Assembly: GCF_900107455.1 (NCBI RefSeq)
Contig: NZ_FNQB01000005.1
Span: forward strand, 124,001 to 188,000
Length of the DNA: 64,000 nt
Direction: 5' to 3'
Source: Asanoa ishikariensis
GTDB taxonomy: Bacteria; Actinomycetota; Actinomycetes; Mycobacteriales; Micromonosporaceae
The position numbers and the translations under genes were made by a program. The notes under the pieces are model-generated. The model had not been told where the DNA came from and did no database searches. It was given only the letters and a program-made list of their open reading frames with translations. This document shows, piece after piece, positions 56,534 to 64,000 of the stretch (its first letter is position 1; every line of letters begins with the position of its first letter).

Positions 56534-57693
56534 ACAGGATTTCGAAGCAGGTCCGTGACACGCCCGCGTCCGGCATCCGGGCGCTCGCCAACGCCGCCTG
56601 GGCGCACCCGGGCGCGGTACACCTCGAGTTCGGTGAGCCGGACTTCGCCACGCCGGCCCACATCGTCGAGGCGGCGGACGTAGCGGCACGCGCCGGGCAC
56701 ACCCGTTACGGGCCGAGTGCCGGGCTGCCCGCCCTGCGTGAAGCGGTCGTCGCGAAACTGGCCCGCGACAACGGCCTGACCGCGACGATGAACAACGTCG
56801 TCGTCACGGCCGGCGGCGTCGGCGCACTGACCGCCGCCTACAAGGTGCTCCTGGAACCGGGCGACGACATCCTCGTGCCCGACCCGGGCTGGACCAACTT
56901 CACCACCATCGCCACGATGCTCGGTGCCACCGCCAAGGGCTACCGGCTGATCGAAGAAGACAACTTCGGGCCCGACTACGACCATCTCGCGTCGCTGGTC
57001 GGCCCGCGCACCAAGGCGATCCTGGTCAACTCACCGGCGAACCCGGTGGGCTACCAGTGGACCGCCGGCCAGCTCGCCGAACTGGGCGCCTGGGCCAACG
57101 AGCACGGGCTGTGCGTCATCTCCGACGAGTGCTACGACCAGCTCTGGCTCGACGAGCCGGCCACCACCTTCACCGTCGCCGCACCGGAGACCCCGGCAGT
57201 CACGGTGTTCTCCCTGTCCAAGAGTTATGCGATGACCGGGTGGCGGCTCGGCTACGCGGTGACCGGCGGACCCGGTGCCGACCAGCTCGGCGCCGGCCTC
57301 GCGCGGGTGCAGGAGGCGACCGCCTCCTGCGTCAGCACACCGACCCAGCACGCCGGGATCGCCGCGCTGTCCGGCCCGCAGGACGCTGTCGCCGAGATGC
57401 GTGTGGCGTACCGGGAACGCCGCGACGTCGCCGTCGAACGCGCGGCCGCCCTCGGGCTCAAAGCCGCTCGCCCCGCCGGCGCCTTCTACCTCTGGCTCAC
57501 TGATCACTCCATAACCGACAGTGCTGGGTTCGCCCTGGACCTGTTGCGTGACCAGGGTGTCGCACTCGCACCCGGTATCGCTTTCGGCGCGGCGGGCGAG
57601 TCCCGCATGCGCCTTTCACTGGCCGCCCGGCCCGAGGACATCGACCTCGGACTGTCCGAACTGGCCGCTGCCCTCAACGTCCGTCCCACATAA
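56530..57693 (+). CDS. Class I/II PLP-dependent aminotransferase
   Basis: A 387-aa fold-type-I aminotransferase of the aspartate-aminotransferase Ibeta/Igamma type. Motifs: LEFGEPDFATP at the N-terminus, VNSPANPVGY (PLP-ring Asn region), SDECYDQLW (PLP-nitrogen Asp/Tyr) and the PLP Lys in SLSKSYAMTGWRLGY; the substrate-carboxylate Arg is in SRMRLSLA. GTG 56530 overlaps the SDR stop (GTGA). It would transfer an amino group between an amino acid and the 2-keto acid used by the dehydrogenase or lyase. Confidence 0.9.
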   Translation: MNRISKQVRDTPASGIRALANAAWAHPGAVHLEFGEPDFATPAHIVEAADVAARAGHTRYGPSAGLPALREAVVAKLARDNGLTATMNNVVVTAGGVGALTAAYKVLLEPGDDILVPDPGWTNFTTIATMLGATAKGYRLIEEDNFGPDYDHLASLVGPRTKAILVNSPANPVGYQWTAGQLAELGAWANEHGLCVISDECYDQLWLDEPATTFTVAAPETPAVTVFSLSKSYAMTGWRLGYAVTGGPGADQLGAGLARVQEATASCVSTPTQHAGIAALSGPQDAVAEMRVAYRERRDVAVERAAALGLKAARPAGAFYLWLTDHSITDSAGFALDLLRDQGVALAPGIAFGAAGESRMRLSLAARPEDIDLGLSELAAALNVRPT

Positions 57694-57707
57694 GAGATGG
57701 AGCGCAC

Positions 57708-59309
57708 ATGAAGTCCACACCCCTCCGGCCCCTTCTCGGCGCGCTGCTCGCCGGCACCCTCGCGGTCACCGCCGCCTGTGCCGGAAACAGCACGCCGACC
57801 GACACCGGCGCCGCCGCCGGCAGCTCGACCGAGCCGCGCTTCGGCGAGACGATGACCGTCGCGTACAAGAGCGACCCGAAGACCTTCGACCCGGCGGTGT
57901 GCTACGACGCCACCTGCTGGAACAACATGCGGATGATGTACGACCGGCTGTTCGACTACGTGGGCGACACCATGGAGATCGAGCCGCAGGCCGCGCAGGA
58001 CATGCCGCAGGTGAGCCAGGACGGGCTCACCTACACCGTGAAGCTGCGCGCCGGCATGACGTTCAGCGACGGCAAGCCCGTCACCGCCGCCGACGTCGTC
58101 TACTCGTACACCCGGATCCTCGACCCGGCCACGAAGTCCCCGGTGGCCAGCTTCTGGACCGGCATCAAGGGCGGGGCCGCCGGGATCACCGCGGTCGACG
58201 ACAGCACCGTGCAGATCGTGCTGACCGCGCCGAACAGCGCCTTCAAGTACGTGTTGGCGATGCCGCACGCGTCGATCATCGAGAAGGACTCGGCGAGCAA
58301 GCCGATCGGCTCGGGCCCGTTCGTGCTCGACCACTTCACCCCCGGCTCCGAGATCGTGGTCAACCGCAACGCCAAGTACTGGGACGCGCCGAAGCCCTAT
58401 GTGGACAAGGTCGTCGAGAAACTCGGCGTCGACCCGCACGTGCAGCTCCTCGAGCTTCAGAAGGGTCAGATCGACCTGATGGGCGACCCGATCCCGGCCG
58501 CCGACTACCTGAAGGTCAGCACCGACGCGTCGCTCAAGGCGCAGACGAAGACGATCGTCAAGCCGTCGACGTACTACGTCACGATGAACACGAAGATGAA
58601 GCCCTTCGACAACCCGAAGGTGCGCGAGGCCGTCTCGTACGCGTTCGACCGCAACTTCCTGCTCAAGCTCGTCGCGGGCCAGGGCGAGGTGGCCAACGAG
58701 TACCTGCCCAAGGGTGTCACCGGCTACACCTCCGAGAAGCTGGTGCACGACCAGGACATCGCGAAGGCCAAGCAGCTCCTGACCGAGGCCGGCTACCCCA
58801 ACGGTTTCGAGACCACGATGTACTCGTGGAACACCGACCCGTGGACCGCGCTGCTGCCCCAGCTCCAGCAGGACCTGGGCAAGATCGGCATCAAGGTCGA
58901 CGCCCAGCCGATCCAGCAGAGCGCCTTCTTCGAGCTGGCCGCGACGCCCAACAAGGCGCCGATGACGCTGACCTTCTGGGTGGCCGACTACCCGGACGGA
59001 AGTGACTTCTACCAGGCGCTGCTGTCCTGCGCCTCGGCCGTGCCGGGCGCGCAGAACTACCCGTTCTACTGCAACAAGGACGTCGACGACCTGGTCAACA
59101 AGGCGCTCGCCGCTTCCACTGTGGACGAGGCGAACACCATCTACGCCGAGGCGACCAAGAAGATGCTCGCCGACAACCCGGTGGTGCCGCTCTACTACGG
59201 CTCCAAGACCGAGGTGTTCGGCAAGACCGTCGGCGGCTACCACTCGCAGCCGATCTGGGGCTGGGACATGACCAACTACTGGAAGACCAACGGCAAGAGC
59301 AGCCGCTGA
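57708..59309 (+). CDS. ABC transporter substrate-binding lipoprotein (SBP family 5)
   Basis: A 533-aa extracytoplasmic receptor of the dipeptide/oligopeptide/nickel/opine type. The lipobox is LAVTAAC (Cys about 24). The domain begins GETMTVAYKSDPKTFDPAVCYD, with LRAGMTFSDGKPVTAADVVYSY as the family signature and VREAVSYAFDRNFLLK mid-protein. An ATG at 57708 follows GAGATGGAG. It captures the operon's substrate, most likely a peptide-like or opine-like molecule, and passes it to the permeases at 61331-63159. A strong hairpin follows the gene. Confidence 0.92.
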   Translation: MKSTPLRPLLGALLAGTLAVTAACAGNSTPTDTGAAAGSSTEPRFGETMTVAYKSDPKTFDPAVCYDATCWNNMRMMYDRLFDYVGDTMEIEPQAAQDMPQVSQDGLTYTVKLRAGMTFSDGKPVTAADVVYSYTRILDPATKSPVASFWTGIKGGAAGITAVDDSTVQIVLTAPNSAFKYVLAMPHASIIEKDSASKPIGSGPFVLDHFTPGSEIVVNRNAKYWDAPKPYVDKVVEKLGVDPHVQLLELQKGQIDLMGDPIPAADYLKVSTDASLKAQTKTIVKPSTYYVTMNTKMKPFDNPKVREAVSYAFDRNFLLKLVAGQGEVANEYLPKGVTGYTSEKLVHDQDIAKAKQLLTEAGYPNGFETTMYSWNTDPWTALLPQLQQDLGKIGIKVDAQPIQQSAFFELAATPNKAPMTLTFWVADYPDGSDFYQALLSCASAVPGAQNYPFYCNKDVDDLVNKALAASTVDEANTIYAEATKKMLADNPVVPLYYGSKTEVFGKTVGGYHSQPIWGWDMTNYWKTNGKSSR

Positions 59310-59317
59310 CCTTCCGA

Positions 59318-59367
59318 GGCGATGCGGCCGCGCCGCCAACCCCCTTCCGCGGCGCGGTCGCATCGCC
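59318..59367 (+). promoter_or_regulatory. Intercistronic hairpin after the binding-protein gene
   Basis: A 19-bp stem (59318-59336 with 59349-59367, one G-U pair) and a 12-nt loop lie between the binding-protein gene and the ATPase genes. This is the place where many ABC operons stabilise the 5' message or partially terminate, so that more binding protein than transporter is made. Confidence 0.8.
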
Positions 59368-59397
59368 ACCCACCCCCTTCGAACCCCGAGGATCTCG

Positions 59398-60366
59398 ATG
59401 ACAGCCATCCTCGAAGTCGACGACCTCACCGTCGACTTCAGCCGGACCACCGCGGTCCGTGGCGTCTCCCTGCGTGTGGAGGCGGGCGAGCGGGTCGGCA
59501 TCGTCGGCGAGTCCGGCTCCGGCAAGTCGGTCACCGCGCAGGCGGTGATGCGGCTGCTGCCGCCGACCGCCACCGTCGGCGGCCGGATCCGGTTCGCCGG
59601 GCAGGACGTGCTGGGTTTCGACCCGGCCCGGCTGGCCGCCTGGCGCGGCGCCGACATCGCCATGGTCTTCCAGGACCCGATGTCGAGCCTCAACCCGCTG
59701 CTGCGGGTCGGCACGCAGCTCACCGAAGGACTGCGTCGGCACCGTGGCCTCGGTAAGGCGGCGGCCCGCGCGGAGGCGGTGCGGCTGCTGCGGACGGTCG
59801 GCATCGACGACGCCGAGCGCCGGCTCGACGACTACCCGCACGCGTTCAGCGGCGGGATGCGCCAGCGGGTCTGCATCGCCATCGCCGCGGCCTGCACGCC
59901 CAAGCTCATCATCGCCGATGAGCCCACCACCGCCCTCGACGTCACCGTGCAGGCCCAGGTGCTCGACCTGCTCGACGAGCTTACCGAGCGGCACGACACC
60001 GCGACCGTCCTGGTCAGCCACGACCTCGGCGTCATCTCCAGCTTCTGCGACCGGATCATGGTGATGTACGCCGGCCAGGTCGTCGAGGCCGGCCCGACCG
60101 ACGACATCGTGGCCGCGCCCGCGCACCCGTACACCCGGGCGCTGCTCGACTCGATCCCACGCCTCGACGGCGACCTGCCGCGCCGGCTCCCGACGGTGCC
60201 CGGCTCGCCGCCCTTCGGCAACGTGCCCACCGGCTCGTGCGCGTTCGCCGACCGCTGCCCGCACGCCCAGGACCGCTGCCGGACCGAGGCTCCAACGATG
60301 GCGCCGGTCGGCCCCAACACCACTGCCGCGTGCCACTTCCCGCTCACCGAGGGGGCAAGAACATGA
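59398..60366 (+). CDS. Oligopeptide-type ABC transporter ATPase (DppD/OppD-like)
   Basis: A 322-aa ATPase. Walker A GESGSGKS, Q-loop MVFQDPMSSLNP, signature FSGGMRQRV, Walker B LIIADEPTTALD and switch His in VSHDLG. The C-terminal extension with CAFADRCPHAQDRC is typical of the oligopeptide/dipeptide family and may bind iron-sulfur or zinc. It overlaps the next ATPase gene by 4 nt (ATGA). It energises import with its partner ATPase. Confidence 0.92.
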   Translation: MTAILEVDDLTVDFSRTTAVRGVSLRVEAGERVGIVGESGSGKSVTAQAVMRLLPPTATVGGRIRFAGQDVLGFDPARLAAWRGADIAMVFQDPMSSLNPLLRVGTQLTEGLRRHRGLGKAAARAEAVRLLRTVGIDDAERRLDDYPHAFSGGMRQRVCIAIAAACTPKLIIADEPTTALDVTVQAQVLDLLDELTERHDTATVLVSHDLGVISSFCDRIMVMYAGQVVEAGPTDDIVAAPAHPYTRALLDSIPRLDGDLPRRLPTVPGSPPFGNVPTGSCAFADRCPHAQDRCRTEAPTMAPVGPNTTAACHFPLTEGART

Positions 60367-61334
60367 CCGTCGTCGAAGTGCACGACCTGACAGTGCGCTA
60401 CCCCCGCCGAGGCACTCTCCGGCGCACCCAGTTGACGGCCGTCGACGCGGTGAGCTTCACCATCGAGGCCGGCCGCACGCTCGGGCTGGCCGGCGAGTCC
60501 GGCTCCGGCAAGAGCAGCGTCGCGCGCGCCCTGATGCGGGTGCACGACCCCGCCGCCGGCTCCGTGCGGGTGGCCGACCGCGAGGTGACCACGCTGCGCG
60601 GCGGAGCCCTGCGGAAGTTCCGCGCGCACATGCAGATGGTCTTCCAGGACCCGTACGACTCGCTCAACCCCCGGCTGACCGTGGGCGACAACGTGGCCGA
60701 GGCGCTGACCGCGGCCGGCATTCCCCGCCCGGCCCAGGTGGCACGCACCCGCGAGCTGTTCGAACGGGTCGGGTTGCCGGCCGCGTTCACGGGCCGCTAC
60801 CCGCACCAGCTCTCCGGGGGCCAGCGGCAGCGGGTCTCCATCGCCCGCGCGCTCGCCGTCGGCCCGCAGGTGCTGGTCTGCGACGAGGCGGTGTCCGCAT
60901 TGGACGTCTCGGTGCGAGCCCAGATCCTCAATCTGCTCAAGGACCTCCAGGAGGCCGACGGGCTGGCGTACCTGTTCATCTCGCACGACATGTCGACGCT
61001 GCGGTTCATCGCCGACGACGTCGCGATCATGTACCAGGGCCGGATCGTCGAGCTCGGCACCTCCGCCGAGGTGTTCGCCAACCCGCGCCACCCGTACACC
61101 CGGGCCCTGCTCGCGGCCATCCCGCAGCCCGGCGCCGGCCGCCGCCACCGCCGGGGCGTCGTCCGCGGCGAGGCACCACCCGCCGACGCCGAGCTCACCG
61201 GCTGTGCCTTCGCACCCCGCTGCCCGCTGGCCACGGAGATCTGCCGGACCGAACGCCCGCCGCTGGAAGCCGACGCCGCCGGGCACCGGGCCGCCTGCCA
61301 CCACGCCGACCAGACCGAGGGGAGCCCAGCATGA
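60363..61334 (+). CDS. Oligopeptide-type ABC transporter ATPase (DppF/OppF-like)
   Basis: A 323-aa ATPase. Walker A GESGSGKS, Q-loop MVFQDPYDSLNP, signature LSGGQRQRV, Walker B VLVCDEAVSALDV (Ala for Pro after Glu), and VELGTSAEVFANPRHPYTRALL with a Cys-rich C-terminus (CAFAPRCPLATEIC). ATG 60363 overlaps the first ATPase's stop. It forms a heterodimer with the 59398 product. Confidence 0.92.
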   Translation: MTVVEVHDLTVRYPRRGTLRRTQLTAVDAVSFTIEAGRTLGLAGESGSGKSSVARALMRVHDPAAGSVRVADREVTTLRGGALRKFRAHMQMVFQDPYDSLNPRLTVGDNVAEALTAAGIPRPAQVARTRELFERVGLPAAFTGRYPHQLSGGQRQRVSIARALAVGPQVLVCDEAVSALDVSVRAQILNLLKDLQEADGLAYLFISHDMSTLRFIADDVAIMYQGRIVELGTSAEVFANPRHPYTRALLAAIPQPGAGRRHRRGVVRGEAPPADAELTGCAFAPRCPLATEICRTERPPLEADAAGHRAACHHADQTEGSPA

Positions 61335-62233
61335 CTGCCCCACCGATCGCCGAAGCCGTGCCGCTCGCGGCGCCGACCGGCCTTCGACGAGCGCTCGGCA
61401 GCCTGCGGCACGACCTGCCCGCGCTGATCTCGATCCTGGTCCTGGTGCTGCTGGCCCTCGCCGCGATCTTCGCCCCGCTGCTGGCGTCACACCCGCCGCT
61501 CCAGACGTACCAGGAAGGCCTTGCCGCCAACGGCGCCCCGATCGGCCCCGGGCACGGCTTCCCGCTCGGCACCGACCCCAACGGCCGAGACGTATTGGCC
61601 CGGCTGCTCTACGGAGCAAGGGTGTCGCTGACCATCGGCATCCTGGCCAACGGTCTGGCCACGGTGTTCGGTGTGCTCGTCGGGCTCACCGCCGGCTATC
61701 TCGGCGGCTGGGTCGAGACGATCCTGATGCGGCTGACCGACGTCGTGATGTCGTTCCCGATCCTGCTGTTCTGCATCGCGCTGATCTCGGTCACCGGGCC
61801 CAGCGAGCGCAACGTGGTGATCGTCATCGCGCTCATCTACTGGACCACCCTCGCCCGGATCATCCGCAGCCAGGTGCTGTCCCTGCGCGAGCGGGAGTTC
61901 GTGGTCGCCGCCCGCACGATGGGCCTGTCGCACTGGCGCATCATGCGCAAGCACCTGTTCCCGCATCTAGTCCCGACCATCATCGTGTACGCCACCCTCG
62001 GCGTCGCGTCGTCGATCCTGATCGAGGCGTCGCTGTCGTTCCTCGGTGTCGGCGTGCCGGTGCCCACCCCGTCCTGGGGCCAGATGATCGAGCAGGGCAA
62101 GGAGTATTTCCAGATCGCGCCGTGGCTGCTGTTCGCTCCCGGCGTCTGCCTGATCGTCACCGTGCTCGCCTTCAACCTCGCCGGTGACTGGCTGCGCGAC
62201 CTCCTCGACCCGACCGCACCGGAGCGCCGCTGA
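61331..62233 (+). CDS. Oligopeptide-type ABC permease (DppC-like)
   Basis: A 300-aa membrane protein with about six helices and the N-terminal OppC region. The cytoplasmic coupling motif is EREFVVAARTMGLSHWRIMRKHLFP. The external loop contains LGTDPNGRDVLARLLYGARVSL, the DppC signature. Start ATG overlaps the ATPase stop, and the stop overlaps the next ATG (TGATG). The usual order in such operons is DppB then DppC; here the order is reversed and the ATPases come first. Confidence 0.92.
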   Translation: MTAPPIAEAVPLAAPTGLRRALGSLRHDLPALISILVLVLLALAAIFAPLLASHPPLQTYQEGLAANGAPIGPGHGFPLGTDPNGRDVLARLLYGARVSLTIGILANGLATVFGVLVGLTAGYLGGWVETILMRLTDVVMSFPILLFCIALISVTGPSERNVVIVIALIYWTTLARIIRSQVLSLREREFVVAARTMGLSHWRIMRKHLFPHLVPTIIVYATLGVASSILIEASLSFLGVGVPVPTPSWGQMIEQGKEYFQIAPWLLFAPGVCLIVTVLAFNLAGDWLRDLLDPTAPERR

Positions 62234-63159
62234 TGACCCGGTTCCTGCTGCGCCGCATCCCGCAGGCGGTCATCGTCCTGTTCGGAGTGGTGACTCTCGC
62301 CTTCGTCCTGACCCACGTGGTGCCCGGCGACCCGGCCCGGCTGATCGCCGGCCCGAACGCCAGCGTCGACACCGTGGCGTCGATCCACCACCAGCTCGGC
62401 CTGGACCGCTCGATCGGCTATCAGTACTGGCGCTACCTGGTCGGGCTCTTCCACGGCGACCTGGGCACCAGCTACGCGCTCCAGGACACTCCGGTCGCGT
62501 CGGCGATCCTGCGTGCCCTGCCGATCAGCGCCGCGCTGGCCGTCCTCGGCGTGCTCTGGGAGGCGCTGCTGGGCATCCCGGTCGGGATCCTGGCCGCGTA
62601 CCGGCCGGGCAAGCTCGCCGACCGGGTCACCACGCTGGCCACCCTGGTCGGCCTGTCCGCTCCGCCGTTCTGGGTCGGCCTCCTGCTGCTCTACGTGCTG
62701 GCGTTCAAGTTCAACCTGTTCCCGCTGTCCGGCTACGCGGCGCCGTACATCAACTACCTGATCCTGCCCAGCTTCACCCTCGGCCTCGGCGGAGCGGCCT
62801 GGTACGCCCGGCTCACCCGCACCAACATGCTGGAGGCGCTGCGCAGCCCGTACGTGCAGATGGCCCGGGCCAAGGGGATGCCCGAGCGGGTCGTGCTGCT
62901 GCGGCACTGCCTGCGCAACGTGCTCAGCCCGCTGCTGACGATGCTCGGCATGGACCTGGGCTACTTCCTCGGCGGCGTCGTGGTCATCGAGTCGGTCTTC
63001 GGCCTGCCCGGCGCGGGCAAGCTCACCTTCGACGCCATCGGCACGCTGGACGTCCCCATGATCACCGGCGCTGTGCTGTTCGCCGCCTTCTTCATCGTCG
63101 TCATGAACCTCCTCGTCGACCTCGCCTACGCGCTGGTCGACCCCCGGGTGCGTCGTTAG
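62233..63159 (+). CDS. Oligopeptide-type ABC permease (DppB-like)
   Basis: A 308-aa membrane protein with six helices. N-terminal FLLRRIPQAVIVLFGVVTLAFVLTHVVPGDPA is diagnostic for DppB/OppB. The coupling motif is YVQMARAKGMPERVVLLRHCLRNVLSP. Its start overlaps the DppC stop as TGATG. With DppC it forms the channel for the substrate captured by the lipoprotein. Confidence 0.92.
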   Translation: MTRFLLRRIPQAVIVLFGVVTLAFVLTHVVPGDPARLIAGPNASVDTVASIHHQLGLDRSIGYQYWRYLVGLFHGDLGTSYALQDTPVASAILRALPISAALAVLGVLWEALLGIPVGILAAYRPGKLADRVTTLATLVGLSAPPFWVGLLLLYVLAFKFNLFPLSGYAAPYINYLILPSFTLGLGGAAWYARLTRTNMLEALRSPYVQMARAKGMPERVVLLRHCLRNVLSPLLTMLGMDLGYFLGGVVVIESVFGLPGAGKLTFDAIGTLDVPMITGAVLFAAFFIVVMNLLVDLAYALVDPRVRR

Positions 63160-63193
63160 ACCGCCCCGGAAACGCAAACGGAAAGGAAACACC

Positions 63194-64000
63194 ATGAGTG
63201 ACAAGCTGCGCGTGGCTGTGGCCGGTGCCGGCCGCTGGGCCCAGCGGGCCCACATCCCGGGCTGGCAACGCGATCCGCGCGTCGAGGTGGTCGCGCTCGC
63301 CGACACCGACCCGGCCATGCTGGCCGAGGCGGGGGAGCGCTTCGGCGTCAAGCGGCTGGTCACCGACTACCGCGAGCTGCTCGACGACCCGGACATCGAC
63401 GTCGTCGACGTGGCCACCGCCAACCGGGTCCACTACGAGATCTCCGCGGCGGCGCTCGAGGCGGGCAAGCACGTGCTGTGCGAGAAGCCGGTGCACCATG
63501 ACAACCGTGAGACTCGCGCGCTGGCCGAGCTCGCCCGCGGCAAGGGCCTGAAGACCAAGCTGGGCTTCACGTTCCGGTACGCGCCGGCCGTTCAGTACGC
63601 CAAGAGCCTGATCGACGCGGGCTTCGTCGGCACGCCCTACATCTTCAACGGGTACGAGCAGAACAGCCAGTGGATCGACCCGGCCACCCCGATGCGGCAG
63701 GTCGACCCGAACGCCGACCCGGCCGTGCTGACCACCTCGTCCATCGAGGGCTACGGCGCGCCGATCATCGACATCATGCACTGGTGGAGCGGCGGCAACC
63801 TGAGCTCCGTCGTCGGCACCATGCGCAACTTCGTGCCCGAGCGGATGGTCCGCGACACCGGCCTGGTGCAGCGCCTCAACATCGACGACGGCGACATGTG
63901 GATCGGCGAGTTCGACAACGGCGTGCTGGCCTCGATCCAGTCGTCGTACGTGACCGTCGGCAACTTCCCTGGCATCGAGGCGCGCATCTTCGGCTCGGAA
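63194..64000 (+). CDS. Gfo/Idh/MocA-family dehydrogenase (3' end cut by window edge)
   Basis: At least 269 aa of an NAD(P)-dependent oxidoreductase that acts on sugars or sugar-like acids. Rossmann motif VAVAGAGRWAQRAHIPGW, the substrate/cofactor EKP in VLCEKPVHHDN, then FTFRYAPAVQYAKSLIDAGFVG. GGNLSSVVGTMRNFVPERM is in the C-terminal sheet. ATG 63194 follows AAAGGAAA. The stop lies beyond the window. Its presence implies that the imported molecule has a sugar, inositol or hydroxy-acid part, as in rhizopine or mannityl opine use; this is inference. Confidence 0.86.
   Translation, partial: MSDKLRVAVAGAGRWAQRAHIPGWQRDPRVEVVALADTDPAMLAEAGERFGVKRLVTDYRELLDDPDIDVVDVATANRVHYEISAAALEAGKHVLCEKPVHHDNRETRALAELARGKGLKTKLGFTFRYAPAVQYAKSLIDAGFVGTPYIFNGYEQNSQWIDPATPMRQVDPNADPAVLTTSSIEGYGAPIIDIMHWWSGGNLSSVVGTMRNFVPERMVRDTGLVQRLNIDDGDMWIGEFDNGVLASIQSSYVTVGNFPGIEARIFGSE

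Noticed and set aside
1-64000. tRNA, rRNA, CRISPR, transposase, integrase or phage genes
   Set aside because: I looked for typical T-loop and acceptor sequences, regularly spaced identical repeats and DDE/tyrosine-recombinase motifs and saw none; the short repeats listed are too few or too degenerate. A tRNAscan and IS search would settle it.

Overview
The window is high-GC DNA with frequent GTG starts and tightly packed convergent genes. Actinobacterial families are common: DUF5709, XRE-DUF5753, SigE-type sigma, deazaflavin-dependent nitroreductase, MocR, HxlR. Together with many genes that look leaderless, this points to a filamentous actinomycete. A Micromonosporaceae-like source is my best guess; that is inference from gene content and from a dispersed AAGGGNCCCTT hairpin, not a database match. 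I recognised no rRNA, tRNA, CRISPR array, transposase, phage or plasmid gene.

Layout. 1-6.4 kb: part of a secreted FG-GAP protein, a secreted GH78 alpha-L-rhamnosidase with a duplicated N-terminal module and a LacI-type operator, then a LacI regulator with two operators in its own leader. 6.4-10.6 kb: leftward genes for a dicarboxylate symporter (Crp-like site at its 5' end), a LURP-one protein, a flavin reductase/luciferase-like monooxygenase pair and a DUF5709 protein. 10.6-16.6 kb: a DUF2142 membrane protein, FolD, a MocR regulator, an aldo-keto reductase and a secreted serine protease. 16.8-20.3 kb: a very modular secreted protein (PA14, sugar-dehydrogenase-like propeller, CBM, F5/8C, DUF1080). 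20.3-24.9 kb: an XRE-DUF5753 regulator with a small partner and palindrome, two micro membrane proteins, a methyltransferase with a 39-bp tandem duplication at its 3' end, and a secreted propeller-like protein.

24.9-36.5 kb: an M48 protease, a stand-alone HypF-type carbamoyltransferase-like domain, a MarR-MFS operon with a readable operator/promoter, ArfB, a ROK kinase, a membrane-anchored GTPase plus C-terminally anchored partner, an enoyl-CoA hydratase, a divergent HxlR/S51-peptidase pair, and a LigD-type polymerase behind a quinone reductase. 36.6-46.2 kb: a GH18 chitinase with ricin-type lectin domain and an operator over its -10 box, F420- and iron-related proteins, a divergent SDR/TetR pair with twin operators, a phosphotransferase, a serine hydrolase, an acyl-CoA ligase and, convergent to it, a CYP152-type peroxygenase P450. 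46.2-52.9 kb: another serine hydrolase, a deazaflavin nitroreductase, a copper type II monooxygenase lipoprotein overlapping a kinase-fold protein, a sigma factor with a membrane-anchored partner, a VOC protein and a response regulator.

52.9-53.8 kb is the only long gene-free stretch. From 53.8 kb to the window end runs one co-directional operon: D-2-hydroxyacid dehydrogenase, DHDPS-like lyase, SDR, aminotransferase, dipeptide/opine-type ABC transporter (binding protein, two ATPases, two permeases) and a Gfo/Idh/MocA dehydrogenase. The genes mostly overlap by 1-4 nt and sit behind a clear leaderless promoter and an inverted repeat. The lyase and the SDR each lack a canonical catalytic residue, so this is the best candidate for an undescribed pathway: import and breakdown of a small amino- or keto-acid conjugate. 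A recurrent theme is transcription starting at the start codon: a TANNNT hexamer sits 6-7 nt upstream of about ten genes that lack a Shine-Dalgarno.
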